Assembly: GCA_964607765.1 (NCBI GenBank)
Contig: CAZSNT010000072.1
Location: forward strand, 1 to 47,517
Length of the DNA stretch: 47,517 bases
From: CAZSNT01 sp964607765
GTDB lineage: Bacteria; Verrucomicrobiota; Lentisphaeria; Oligosphaerales; JABHEG01
Direction of reading: 5' to 3'
Shown: positions 7,941-17,365 of the stretch, piece by piece
How positions within the stretch are numbered: position 1 is the first letter of the stretch
Layout: each line of letters starts with the position of its first letter
Position numbers and translations under genes: made by a program
Notes under the pieces: model-generated
What the model saw: the letters and a program-made list of their open reading frames with translations, nothing else
The model's database searches: none
What the model was told of the DNA's origin: nothing

Positions 7941-8219
7941 TCAGCGCGAGTAGTCGCGGCGTCGGTCATTCTTCTCGTCAGAGGCACTGCCGGCGACCCC
8001 GCCGACTACAGCGCCGCCCGCAGCGCCGATGGCGGCGCCTTCCAGGCCGCGTCCGGATTGGTGCCCGATGATGCCTCCGGCGATTCCGCCGAGCACGGCG
8101 CCTGCTGCCGCGCCGCGCTTCGTGTTCGTGGTGGTTGACGTGCAGCCGGCGAGAGCCGCAGCGAGGAGCAGGCCGGCCATGGCAGCACTTGCGCGGCGGG
8201 ACAGAGATTCGGTTTTCAT
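7941..8219 (-). CDS. Glycine-zipper lipoprotein
   Basis: Small protein (92 aa): signal peptide LLLAAALAG with lipid Cys26, then about 50 residues of Gly/Ala-rich zipper (GAAAGAVLGGIAGGIIG and GAAIGAAGGAVVGGVAGS) and a charged tail. Such two-segment glycine zippers occur in Gram-negative envelope lipoproteins (OsmB/SlyB type) and are thought to pack against membranes. A GGAGG site lies about 10 bases upstream of the ATG at 8219. It ends the lipoprotein cluster started by lpoB, 43 bp after the CsgG-like gene, so it is probably cotranscribed. Confidence 0.8.
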   Translation of the reverse strand: MKTESLSRRASAAMAGLLLAAALAGCTSTTTNTKRGAAAGAVLGGIAGGIIGHQSGRGLEGAAIGAAGGAVVGGVAGSASDEKNDRRRDYSR

Positions 8220-8262
8220 GATTCTTGCCTCCAGTGTCGGTCGGGACTGCGTTGCATCCGGG

Positions 8263-9183
8263 TCAGTCATCCGCTGCCCACGTTTTCTCCAGGCTCTGAC
8301 TGAGATCAATCGCCAGCAGCGCGGCTGTCTCTTCGACGCTCGGCAGCTCGTACACTGTTTCGTAGCCGTCAGCTGTGGCGATGGCCTTCTTGCGTCGTGG
8401 ATCGAAGACATCGTCCCACTCCCTGCTCGAGACGAGGCCCAGGACACGGCCGTCCCGAACCTGCTTCGCAATGGCGCGGAAGTCATACCCACACACGGCT
8501 TTCGGGTCGCGCCTGATGAGCAGCTCGACAAGCACGTCCGCATGGCCCTGGAGGGCGTCTGTCTCAATGGTGAGCCTGTCCGGTGCCTTGCCTCCCGTGC
8601 GTTCAGCGGCAGTCAATCTGAGCATGACGGCCCTGTCAACAAGTGTGACACCAGCCTCCAGATAAGGTTTCATAAAGCCCTCCTCGAAGGCCCACATCCA
8701 GGCCTCGCTCGGCGATGCTCTGCCTGCCTGCTGCCGTTGCTGTTGCACGGAGAGCGTCAGATCGCCCTGTCCGCTCTCCTTGCCTTTCCAGTCACTGTCC
8801 CTCCGGTAGCCGCCTTCGAGCACGGCGCGCTGGCCCGTGACCCATTCCGAGACCCGGTCTGAGAGCGCGCGGTTGAAGTACACGGCAATCCGCGGTGATT
8901 CCCGGTCGCGGTAAGCACGCGTGAAGGCGGCGCTGATCGCGGCCGGCAGCGGCTCACGGCGGCGCACGCCGCTGAGCAGTCGGCTGGGCGTGTCGCGGTC
9001 TTCTGACGGCAACGGTGTTCGGGGGGCGTGCGTGGTCGTCCCGGTCGGGGCGAGAGGGGCGGGCCGCGGCGGCTCCAGCGGCGCGCCCGGCGTGGGTTTG
9101 TCGGCAAAGACATAACGTCGACACCCGCAGAGCAGAGCGCAGGCGATCAGACCGGTGCAGCACAGCGCCTTCTTCATGGTCAT
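8263..9183 (-). CDS. CsgG-like predicted lipoprotein of the LpoB cluster
   Basis: Predicted lipoprotein (306 aa) with lipobox LLCG-C at Cys21 and a Pro-rich linker (about 28-60). The mature domain contains PRIAVYFNRALSDRVSEW, a Gln-rich stretch (SVQQQRQQ), then KPYLEAGVTLVDRAVMLRL. The order of an early IAV strand and a later 'new-line' VDRA strand resembles CsgG/LpoB-fold proteins, but similarity is faint, so this is inference. ATG at 9183 overlaps the stop of the YcfL-like gene (ATGA); MKK at 9177 is an alternative start. Context points to a periplasmic partner of LpoB. Confidence 0.6.
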   Translation of the reverse strand: MTMKKALCCTGLIACALLCGCRRYVFADKPTPGAPLEPPRPAPLAPTGTTTHAPRTPLPSEDRDTPSRLLSGVRRREPLPAAISAAFTRAYRDRESPRIAVYFNRALSDRVSEWVTGQRAVLEGGYRRDSDWKGKESGQGDLTLSVQQQRQQAGRASPSEAWMWAFEEGFMKPYLEAGVTLVDRAVMLRLTAAERTGGKAPDRLTIETDALQGHADVLVELLIRRDPKAVCGYDFRAIAKQVRDGRVLGLVSSREWDDVFDPRRKKAIATADGYETVYELPSVEETAALLAIDLSQSLEKTWAADD

Positions 9184-9608
9184 CGGCCCTCCCTGATTTC
9201 GACGTAGTAGTACGCCACATCCGTATCGCGGGAGTACTCCCGGTACGTGGTGATCTCGTTGGGGCCGACGATCAGCCGCTTCCAGGCGGTCGGCTTGCCC
9301 ACGGGCGCCTGGTTCATGTTGTAGAACTGCACACGGCCCTCCAGGTGGTAGCGGAAGTCCGTGCGGTTGCGGACCTGGACCCAGACCTCAGCCGTGCCGG
9401 TGGGAGTCTTCTGCCAGTTCGTGCCTTGGATTGCGATCGTGTTCGCCAGGGAGTCGTCGAGCAGCGACACGTTGTTGAGCCGGACCTCTGTGTTCGGGCC
9501 GGGCACGTGCACCGGACCATGCGTGCCCTCGTGGACAACGTGGCGCACACAGCCTGACAGAACCACGGTCGCGGCACAGAGAAGAACGGCGTTGAGTGTT
9601 TGCTTCAT
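9180..9608 (-). CDS. YcfL-like (DUF1425) lipoprotein
   Basis: Predicted lipoprotein (142 aa), signal peptide ending LSG-C at Cys20. The mature part reads VRLNNVSLLDDSLANTIAIQGT...AEVWVQVRNRTDFRYHLEGRVQFYNMNQAPVGKPTAWKRLIVGPNEITTYREYS, a beta-rich pattern I recognise from YcfL/DUF1425 proteins. In gamma-proteobacteria these are encoded next to lpoB and a COG3014 gene, as here. Start: the frame reaches a GTG at 9617, but the ATG at 9608 has AGAAGG about 8 bases upstream. 4-bp overlap with the next gene. Molecular role unproven. Confidence 0.75.
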   Translation of the reverse strand: MKQTLNAVLLCAATVVLSGCVRHVVHEGTHGPVHVPGPNTEVRLNNVSLLDDSLANTIAIQGTNWQKTPTGTAEVWVQVRNRTDFRYHLEGRVQFYNMNQAPVGKPTAWKRLIVGPNEITTYREYSRDTDVAYYYVEIREGR

Positions 9609-9662
9609 GGTTGACACCTTCTGTTTGGTTATCTGGACTGTTGGATTGTTGGCGTGTTGCGG

Positions 9663-9721
9663 CCCGGAGACGAGGGCTCGTCCTCGACCGGTCCGGGTAC
9701 GCGACGGCCGGTCTGCCGGCC
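9663..9721. repeat. Nested hairpins in the lipoprotein cluster
   Basis: Between the COG3014-like and YcfL-like genes, CCCGGA / TCCGGG (9663-9668 and 9692-9697) encloses GACGAG / CTCGTC (9669-9674 and 9677-9682). A second stem GGCCGG / CCGGCC (9706-9711 and 9716-9721) follows at once. No T run follows on either strand. It could be a REP-like repeat or an RNA processing/attenuation structure within the operon. The remaining part of the 9609-9764 gap is featureless. Confidence 0.6.
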
Positions 9722-9764
9722 TGCTCGTTACCCATCCATTTGACGATTCGTCCCGCGCGGATAT

Positions 9765-11006
9765 TCACTCTTCTCTCGGTGTTCCCGACACCATCTGCGT
9801 AGGCGATCGGGCCCAGACAAGCGCTGCGCCCGTTCCGGCGACCGCTACTTTACTGCGTGCTCTGGCCACCTGCTCCCCGGACGCATCGGCGAACGTGAAC
9901 TCGACCGCGTGGTCGCCCGAGGGGCATGGCACGGCCAACACGTGTACGGCCTCGGGCAGATTGCGCCAGGCCCTGATGTCCGCCCTGGGGTTCACGTTGA
10001 GCGCAATCAGGTCTGCGATGATCCCGGCGATGATCAATCCTCCGGCAACCGCCTGCACGTTCCGACGGCGTTTGCCCTTCTCCGCGGCGCCGGCGACCAT
10101 TACGTGCGAGCCGATGCCCGTCAGGGCCGAGCCGGCCGCGTCCCAGTTCTCCTTGAATTGAGCCTTGCCTTCCAGTATGCGGTCCACCGGACGCCCGCCG
10201 CGACTGCTGGCCTGCCAGTAGATGTCCTCGATCAGGCACAGATCGTGGGGCGTGGCCCCGTCGATCGCAGTCCGAACAGTTGCTTCGGCACACGCGTCGC
10301 CTCGGCAGAACACCAGCTCGTTCAGACTGACCCCTTCGCGGATTTTGCGGGGGGCTCTCCCTGTTTCTGCCACGATCAGGAGATTGCCATCCGGGGCCGG
10401 CGGTCTGCAGTCAGGCCGGATTTTGCGGAGTTCGCAGATCACCTCCTCGGCCGCGCCCGGGTCATCCAGGCGGTAGTTGCACCACGCTTCCAGGTAGAGC
10501 ATCAGGGCGAAATCGCTCTTGTCCTGCTGCTCTTCGGCAAAGGCGTCCTGCAGAATGGCGGCGCGGAAGCACGCCCTGGCGCTGTCGATCTCGTCGTTGG
10601 TGATGTAGAGCAGGCCGCGGTAGTAATAGGCCATCGCGCGCTCGTACGGTTCTCCCTTGAAGTTCTTGCAGCCCTCGCTGTGCCACAGCTTGCGGGCCCT
10701 CACGGCTGCCTCGTCATCGCCCCAGACGGATTCGATGGCGTCCAGGGCGTAGTCCAGTGACTCGGTACTCAGTTGCTCTTCGCCCAGCTGGTACGCGTCC
10801 AGACCGATCTCCATCTCATTCAACACGAAGTTCCTGAACCCGTCCCTGACCAGGGCCCTGTACCCGTCCTGCAGCGCCTCGGGCTTGTCCTCGGCCGAGA
10901 CACTGATCGGCACGGGCACGAACGGGCTGGCCGTGTTGCAGCCAACCGATGCGGCCAGAGCAAGCGCGACCAGTGCGAGGGCCGTGACGCGAGAGACCGG
11001 TTTCAT
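9765..11006 (-). CDS. COG3014-like TPR lipoprotein
   Basis: Predicted lipoprotein (413 aa). The signal peptide ends ASVG-C (Cys23). The following 170 residues look helical and TPR-like (YERAMAYYYRGLLYITNDEIDSARACFRAAILQD; FALMLYLEAWCNYRLDDPGAAEEVI). Near residues 320-345 is one hydrophobic helix (AVAGGLIIAGIIADLIALNV), and the C-terminus is beta-rich. This arrangement and its place next to lpoB match the COG3014 family, whose function is not known. Start ATG at 11006 overlaps the lpoB stop (ATGA), so translation is coupled. Confidence 0.75.
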   Translation of the reverse strand: MKPVSRVTALALVALALAASVGCNTASPFVPVPISVSAEDKPEALQDGYRALVRDGFRNFVLNEMEIGLDAYQLGEEQLSTESLDYALDAIESVWGDDEAAVRARKLWHSEGCKNFKGEPYERAMAYYYRGLLYITNDEIDSARACFRAAILQDAFAEEQQDKSDFALMLYLEAWCNYRLDDPGAAEEVICELRKIRPDCRPPAPDGNLLIVAETGRAPRKIREGVSLNELVFCRGDACAEATVRTAIDGATPHDLCLIEDIYWQASSRGGRPVDRILEGKAQFKENWDAAGSALTGIGSHVMVAGAAEKGKRRRNVQAVAGGLIIAGIIADLIALNVNPRADIRAWRNLPEAVHVLAVPCPSGDHAVEFTFADASGEQVARARSKVAVAGTGAALVWARSPTQMVSGTPREE

Positions 11007-11644
11007 TGATAGAACAGGCTTTCCCGGCTGGTCTTCTTGAATTCGTACATGCCGCCCCAGACAATTTCCTTGGTGTCCATGTCGACCATTTCGAAGACAA
11101 CCTGCACGTAGTTGCTCGTTTCGCCCTGCGCGATGCGGTCGGTCAGATTCTGGAAATTGCCGGTCAGGCGGAACAGCTGCGCGTGGGCGCCCTCCTTCTT
11201 GGCCGTGCCGCCCACCACGCCTGTTTCGCGCAGGTCCTGCTCGTGTTCGAACATGTCCGAAGCGTGGCGGGCGATGAACCGGATTCGGCCCTTTGCGGAA
11301 CGCAGCAGCTCAATGCGCAGCCGGTCCACAATGAGTTTCTTGTTGAGGCGTTGCGAGGATTCGTTGCGGAAGAACTTGTCGTCCACGATCACGGTTGCGG
11401 CTTTGCCAACGGTATTGACGAGGGCAGGGGACGCGAGCATGTCGCCCACCATCTGGTCGGTCATGGCAACGATGTCCTGCGACTCGATTCCGGTCGTGCC
11501 CATGCGGGTCGGCGTGTCGGTCGGCACGTAGCGTGTTGCTCGTCCGGGCGGCACGTTGTCGACGCGTGTGGTGTACGTGGTGCAGCCGGCTGTGACGAAC
11601 ACGGTCAGCAACGCAGTGGCGAGGCGGGGGAAGTGTCTGTTCAT
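11003..11644 (-). CDS. lpoB: LpoB-like penicillin-binding protein activator lipoprotein
   Basis: Predicted outer-membrane lipoprotein (213 aa), signal peptide ending VTAG-C at Cys21. The mature domain follows the LpoB pattern: IESQDIVAMTDQMVGDMLASPAL, VIVDDKFFRNESSQRLNKKLIVDRLRIELLRSAKGRIRFIAR, then an ALQ-like segment and YVQVVFEMVDMDTKEIVWGGMYEFKKTS at the end. In E. coli LpoB crosses the periplasm and activates PBP1b; the target here is not in view. AAGGAAG lies six bases before the ATG. First gene of the minus-strand cluster. Confidence 0.82.
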   Translation of the reverse strand: MNRHFPRLATALLTVFVTAGCTTYTTRVDNVPPGRATRYVPTDTPTRMGTTGIESQDIVAMTDQMVGDMLASPALVNTVGKAATVIVDDKFFRNESSQRLNKKLIVDRLRIELLRSAKGRIRFIARHASDMFEHEQDLRETGVVGGTAKKEGAHAQLFRLTGNFQNLTDRIAQGETSNYVQVVFEMVDMDTKEIVWGGMYEFKKTSRESLFYQ

Positions 11645-12065
11645 GGTGAGCTTCCTTTAGCTATCGACGGTGGTGTTCGGCCGTCCTTCAACAGTTGCCC
11701 GAATAGCGGCGCTGCGGGCCCTTCGCGGAGCGGGGCTGATCTCGCTGGTCAGCTTGAAGGCCTCGCTCCAGGTCCGCGTTCTCTACTGACTTACACTACA
11801 TATAGACGGATCGGCCATCAAATGTATTCAACGGCGGAGAACACGTTCTTGGTACGAACCGTCTCTCTTCCCCGCATTCCGCACCTGAATATAGTGACAG
11901 CGCCGGCGATTGCGAAAACATACACCAGAGCGTTGGCCCCGGCGGCAGTGTTGAAAAAGGCCCGTCCGCCCCCTACATTTTCAGCCTACCACAACCGGCC
12001 CCGCTTTCCGCCGTGGACGGCACTGAGGGGACGTGCTGTTCACCCGAAACCGAGGATGTGGAAAC
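11645..12065. other. Divergent intergenic region without a gene
   Basis: 421 bp between lpoB (minus) and the epimerase gene (plus). It is less GC-rich than its neighbours around 11800-11960. TATAGT at 11890-11895 could be a plus-strand -10, and the ACATATAGACGG region (about 11807-11818) could serve the minus strand, but neither has a convincing -35. I see no coding potential, no RNA gene and no strong hairpin. Confidence 0.5.
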
Positions 12066-12989
12066 GTGCGGGTTCTCATCACAGGTGGTGCAGGCTTCAT
12101 CGGCAGTCACATTGCGGAGCATTTCCAGGGCCGTGCCGAGGTCCGTGTGCTGGACAACCTGCGCACAGGATACCGGCATAATCTGGCCGCTTTCGATGTG
12201 GAGTTCATCGAGGGCTCTGTGCTGGACACGGCGCTGGTCCGTGATGCCGTTCAGGGCGTTGATTTCGTCTTCCACTGCGCCGCGCTGGTCAGCGTACCAG
12301 AGTCGATGGCGAAGCCGTGTGAGTGTGTCGAGGCCAATTCACTGGGCACGTTGCGCGTGCTCGAGGCGGCGGCGGACGCCGGCGTGAAGAAGTTCTGCTT
12401 GAGCTCCACTTCTGCGATCTACGGGGACAGCCCGGAAATCCCGAAGCGTGAAGCAATGTCCCCCGCGCCTCTGAGTCCCTACGCGATCACCAAGTTGTCC
12501 GGGGAGTATTACTGCGGGATGTTCTCGCGGGAAGGGCGGTTGCCCACGGCATGCCTGCGCTACTTCAATGTGTTCGGGCCACGTCAGGACCCCGCGAGCC
12601 AGTATGCGGCGGCCATTCCCATTTTCATCTCACGCGCTCTGGCCAATCAGCCGATCACAGTCTTCGGGGACGGCGAGCAGACCCGGGATTTCATCTATGT
12701 GAAGGACGTGGTGGCAGCGAACGCCTATTTCGCGGAACACCCGCAACTGTGCGGCGTTTACAACGTGGCCTATGGCCGCAGCATCACCATCGAAGACCTG
12801 GCGCGCCGTATCGTCACGCTGACCGGCTCAGCGGCGTCGGTCGAACATGCTCCGGAACGTCCGGGTGACGCAAAGCACTCGCGGGCAGCAATCGACAGAC
12901 TCACGGATGCCGGTTTTCGGGCAGGATCTGACTTTGACACGGGGCTGGCTGAGACGATCGCCTTCTTCCGCGAGCAGTGTGGCGCGTAG
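12066..12989 (+). CDS. NAD-dependent UDP-hexose 4-epimerase family protein
   Basis: Extended short-chain dehydrogenase (307 aa) that probably epimerises or otherwise modifies a UDP-sugar for envelope polysaccharides. The Rossmann motif is TGGAGFIGSH near the N-terminus. The catalytic region has SSTSAIYG and YAITK (Tyr-x-x-x-Lys). RYFNVFGPRQDP and FGDGEQTRDFIYVKDV are typical substrate-side motifs. The PLSPYAITK and FGPRQDP wording resembles WbpP/TviC-type UDP-GlcNAc epimerases more than classical GalE, but substrate is not certain. Start is GTG at 12066 with GAGG ten bases upstream. The phosphatase and enolase-like genes follow on the same strand. Confidence 0.85.
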   Translation: MRVLITGGAGFIGSHIAEHFQGRAEVRVLDNLRTGYRHNLAAFDVEFIEGSVLDTALVRDAVQGVDFVFHCAALVSVPESMAKPCECVEANSLGTLRVLEAAADAGVKKFCLSSTSAIYGDSPEIPKREAMSPAPLSPYAITKLSGEYYCGMFSREGRLPTACLRYFNVFGPRQDPASQYAAAIPIFISRALANQPITVFGDGEQTRDFIYVKDVVAANAYFAEHPQLCGVYNVAYGRSITIEDLARRIVTLTGSAASVEHAPERPGDAKHSRAAIDRLTDAGFRAGSDFDTGLAETIAFFREQCGA

Positions 12990-13045
12990 CCGGGCAGACG
13001 GTCGTTAACGGGCTTGGCTGCAGAGACTGGCGGGACGTAAGACGG

Positions 13046-13525
13046 ATGCCGGAAGCGACAGAACAGAAGCAAACCCCCACGTCGGTCGTGTTCGTGTGCA
13101 CGGGCAACACGTGCCGGAGCCCGATGGCGGAAGCGTATCTGCGGCACGGCTGCGGCTCTGCCGGTCCTGTCCGCGTCGTGGTCGCGTCGGCCGGTGTGTG
13201 TGCCGGCGACGGCGAGCCGATGAGCAGCCAGGCCGCAGCGGCGTTGCGAGCGGCGGGCGTCACGGCGCCGCCGCACGGGAGCCAACTGCTCAGGCGCAGT
13301 TTGGTGGAGTCGGCCGACCTGATCGTTGCAATGACTTCCTCGCATGTCCGAGCGATCTGCAGGCAGTTCCCGGAGGCGCGCGACAAGGTGCGGCTGCTGA
13401 TGAGTTACTGTGGCACAGATACTGACGTGCCGGATCCGTTCGGCGGGCCGGAGCGGGAATACGCTGCGTGCCTGACACGAATGAGACCCGCGCTGGATGC
13501 GTTGATCGCTGAGGTCACGGCATGA
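13046..13525 (+). CDS. Low-molecular-weight phosphatase, YwlE (protein-arginine phosphatase) type
   Basis: 159-aa enzyme of the low-molecular-weight protein-tyrosine-phosphatase fold. The P-loop is VCTGNTCRSPMAEA (nucleophile Cys18, Arg24) and the general acid lies in DVPDPFGG (about Asp130). The Thr at position 22 inside CTGNTCR is the residue that makes B. subtilis YwlE selective for phospho-arginine; phosphotyrosine enzymes have Ile or Leu there. SADLIVAMTSSH also matches YwlE. Arginine-phosphatase activity is therefore a reasonable inference. ATG at 13046 was chosen because the longer frame overlaps the epimerase gene. Stop overlaps the next start. Confidence 0.82.
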   Translation: MPEATEQKQTPTSVVFVCTGNTCRSPMAEAYLRHGCGSAGPVRVVVASAGVCAGDGEPMSSQAAAALRAAGVTAPPHGSQLLRRSLVESADLIVAMTSSHVRAICRQFPEARDKVRLLMSYCGTDTDVPDPFGGPEREYAACLTRMRPALDALIAEVTA

Positions 13526-14823
13526 GCATCCACATCGCTTCCGTTGACAGCAATTTCGAGCGCGAGCCCCTGGTGCGGCCCTTCGGTTTTAAAGGGTGTT
13601 ACGTGTCGGAGATCTGGCAGTCCGTGGCCGGGCTGGAGTCGGCTTCGGGCCTGCGGGCCGCCGCGCTGAACACACAGAGCCCGTTGTGGTCCGACGCGAC
13701 TGTGTTCTCGGCGCACAGCGAAGCGGGAGGCAACGCGCTGATGTACGCTCTCACCGAGTACGCGCTGCAGCAGGCGAAGGGGACTTCGTTCAACACGCCA
13801 CCGGAGCTGCTTGACCAACTGCTGCCTGCCGTGCATGCGTACGGCAAGCAGGTGACGGGGAATCCGGACCTGCGCCTGACCTTTGCGCTGAACGCGTTGG
13901 TGGGGGTGGATGCGGCGGCATGGCTCCTGTACGCACGCGAGGATGGCTTCACGGGGTTTGACGAGATGCTCCCCGATGTGTATCGGGATGCGCTTGGCCA
14001 GCGACATGAGAGGCTCGCATGCATCCCCTTGATGGCCTACGGCATCCCGCTTGAGGAGATCGTACAGGCGGTTGACGACGGCTATTTCTTCCTCAAAGTG
14101 AAGATCGGCTCCGACCCGGACAGGGACGGGGACCCTGAGAAAATGCTGGCCTGGGACATGGCCCGGATCGAGGCGATCCACAAGGCCATCGGCCACCGTG
14201 CCGTGCCGCACACGGCCAACGGCAAGATCCCTTACTACTTCGATGCGAACGGGCGCTACGACAGTCTGGAGCGTCTGCAGCGATTCCTGGACCACAGCAA
14301 ACGTATCGGCGCCTTCGACCAGATTGCCATTATCGAGGAGCCTTTCCCCGAAGAGTACCGCGTGGACGTGCGTGGGCTCGGGGTCCGCATCGCCGCTGAC
14401 GAGAGCGCGCACTGTGACGACGACGTCAGGGAGCGTATCGAGCTGGGGTACGGCGCAATCGCGCTGAAGCCGATCGCCAAGACACTGAGCATGACATTGC
14501 AGATGGCGCGTGTGGCACACGAGGCGGGCGTGCCCATGTTCTGCGCCGACCTGACTGTGGGGCCCATCCAGGTGGATTGGAACAAGGCGTTCGCCTGCCG
14601 TCTGGCGCCGCTTCCCGGAATAAACGTGGGGGCAGTGGAGACGAACGGGCACCAGAACTATAAGAGATGGCAGACGCTGCAGTCTTTCCATCCCTGCGCC
14701 GGCCGGCCCTGGATGACCGTGCGCGAGGGTTGCTTCGATCTTGACGCTGACTTCTACTCCTGCGATGGCGGGATATTCGAGCGTTCCGTCCACTACTCAG
14801 GACTCGTTTTCGGGGACAGCTGA
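13522..14823 (+). CDS. Enolase-superfamily (mandelate racemase / muconate lactonizing) enzyme
   Basis: 433-aa TIM-barrel enzyme. Visible active-site elements: FLKVKIG (Lys-x-Lys base), YFDANGRY (metal Asp), IIEEPF (metal Glu), IAADESA (metal Asp/Glu) and ALKPIAKT (second-side Lys). A Lys-x-Lys plus opposite Lys layout is that of the muconate-lactonizing/dipeptide-epimerase subgroup, which removes a proton alpha to a carboxylate. The substrate cannot be told. The long N-terminal domain and C-terminal extension (about 350-433) exceed the usual 360-370 residues. ATGA overlap with the phosphatase gene; GAGG precedes the ATG. Confidence 0.85.
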   Translation: MSIHIASVDSNFEREPLVRPFGFKGCYVSEIWQSVAGLESASGLRAAALNTQSPLWSDATVFSAHSEAGGNALMYALTEYALQQAKGTSFNTPPELLDQLLPAVHAYGKQVTGNPDLRLTFALNALVGVDAAAWLLYAREDGFTGFDEMLPDVYRDALGQRHERLACIPLMAYGIPLEEIVQAVDDGYFFLKVKIGSDPDRDGDPEKMLAWDMARIEAIHKAIGHRAVPHTANGKIPYYFDANGRYDSLERLQRFLDHSKRIGAFDQIAIIEEPFPEEYRVDVRGLGVRIAADESAHCDDDVRERIELGYGAIALKPIAKTLSMTLQMARVAHEAGVPMFCADLTVGPIQVDWNKAFACRLAPLPGINVGAVETNGHQNYKRWQTLQSFHPCAGRPWMTVREGCFDLDADFYSCDGGIFERSVHYSGLVFGDS

Positions 14824-14862
14824 CCAAGTCAGCACCCGGTTGCGGCAGTCTGTGGAGGATCC

Positions 14863-15153
14863 ATGCAGAAACAGTCACGGGGACGAGTCAGGCGAGCACG
14901 CATCAAGACGGGCTTGGCGGTGATGTCGGTCAGCGTGCCGTTTGGATACATCGGCATCGCGCTGGGCGCTGTGGCGTTTGCCAGAACGCGTCACCCATCA
15001 TCGCTGTGGCTGGGCGTGTGGCTGTATGCCGCGTCCTGGGTTCTTCTTGGAGTGGGGGCTCTGATCGCGGGCCCGCCCGGCTACCAGGCCGCGAAGCTCC
15101 TGTGGCGCCGCCGGCTGCGCGCGCGGCGGCGGATGACGCGGTTGGGGAAGTAG
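14863..15153 (+). CDS. Small membrane protein, unknown
   Basis: 96-aa protein with a basic N-terminus (KQSRGRVRRARIK), two hydrophobic segments (about 17-40 and 47-72) and a very basic C-terminus (LLWRRRLRARRRMTRLGK). A GGAGG sits close upstream of the ATG at 14863. It follows the enolase-like gene by 39 bp and ends just before the groEL terminator. I recognise no family. Positive charges at both ends suggest a hairpin with both termini in the cytoplasm. Confidence 0.65.
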   Translation: MQKQSRGRVRRARIKTGLAVMSVSVPFGYIGIALGAVAFARTRHPSSLWLGVWLYAASWVLLGVGALIAGPPGYQAAKLLWRRRLRARRRMTRLGK

Positions 15154-15164
15154 CGGACAAAGAA

Positions 15165-15198
15165 GCGGCCACTCCGCCTTTTCAGGCGAAGTGGCCGC
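15165..15198 (-). terminator. Rho-independent terminator after groEL
   Basis: 14-bp stem with one mismatch (GCGGCCACTCCGCC / GGCGAAGTGGCCGC), 6-base loop, followed on the minus strand by TTCTTTGT. It lies between two convergent genes and may stop transcription from both sides. Confidence 0.75.
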
Positions 15199-15243
15199 CG
15201 GTATCTGCAGGACAGTGGCTGTTGCCATGTCCCGTTGGACGTC

Positions 15244-16899
<1,656 letters not shown>

Positions 16900-17009
16900 A
16901 GATATCTCTCCTTACCTTATCAATTGGGGAACCGTTGGTGTTCCCAGCTCTCCCGCGTCCTGCATCGTCGCAGCGTTGCGCCGCTCGCACAGTCCGCGCG
17001 TGTTCAGTG

Positions 17010-17309
17010 TTAGCCGACGACAGCCAGGATGTCACTGGTGCTGAGGATCTTGTATTCTTTGTCCTCGACCTTCACATCCGTGCCGCCATACTTGCTGGTC
17101 AGAACGATGTCCCCGACCTCGACCTCGAACGGAATGACGTTGCCGTCATCGTCCTTCTTGCCCGTTCCCAGGGCGACGACTTTCGCCTCCTGCGGCTTCT
17201 CCTTGGCGCTGTCCGGAATCACGATCCCGTCTTTGACCACTTCCGTCTCTTCGATTGCTTCGACCAAAACGCGGTCACCCAGCGGCTTGATCTTGATTTC
17301 GCTAGCCAT
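17010..17309 (-). CDS. groES: Co-chaperonin GroES
   Basis: 10-kDa lid of the GroEL chamber (99 aa). Full-length and canonical: IKPLGDRVLVEAIEETEVVKDGIVIPDSAKEKPQEAKVVALG with the mobile loop, and a VEVGDIVLTSKYGGTDVKVEDKEYKIL core. AAGGAG lies about ten bases before the ATG. It is 56 bp downstream of dnaK on the same strand, an uncommon arrangement, since groESL and dnaK usually form separate operons. Confidence 0.98.
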   Translation of the reverse strand: MASEIKIKPLGDRVLVEAIEETEVVKDGIVIPDSAKEKPQEAKVVALGTGKKDDDGNVIPFEVEVGDIVLTSKYGGTDVKVEDKEYKILSTSDILAVVG

Positions 17310-17365
17310 ACACTCTCACTCCTTTTCTCTACTACTCCCGGTCGGTCTGGCGACCAGCCGGATTC

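Noticed and set aside
11700..11790. tRNA-like folding in the lpoB/epimerase gap
   Set aside because: No T-loop consensus (GTTCRA) and no cloverleaf arms could be drawn.
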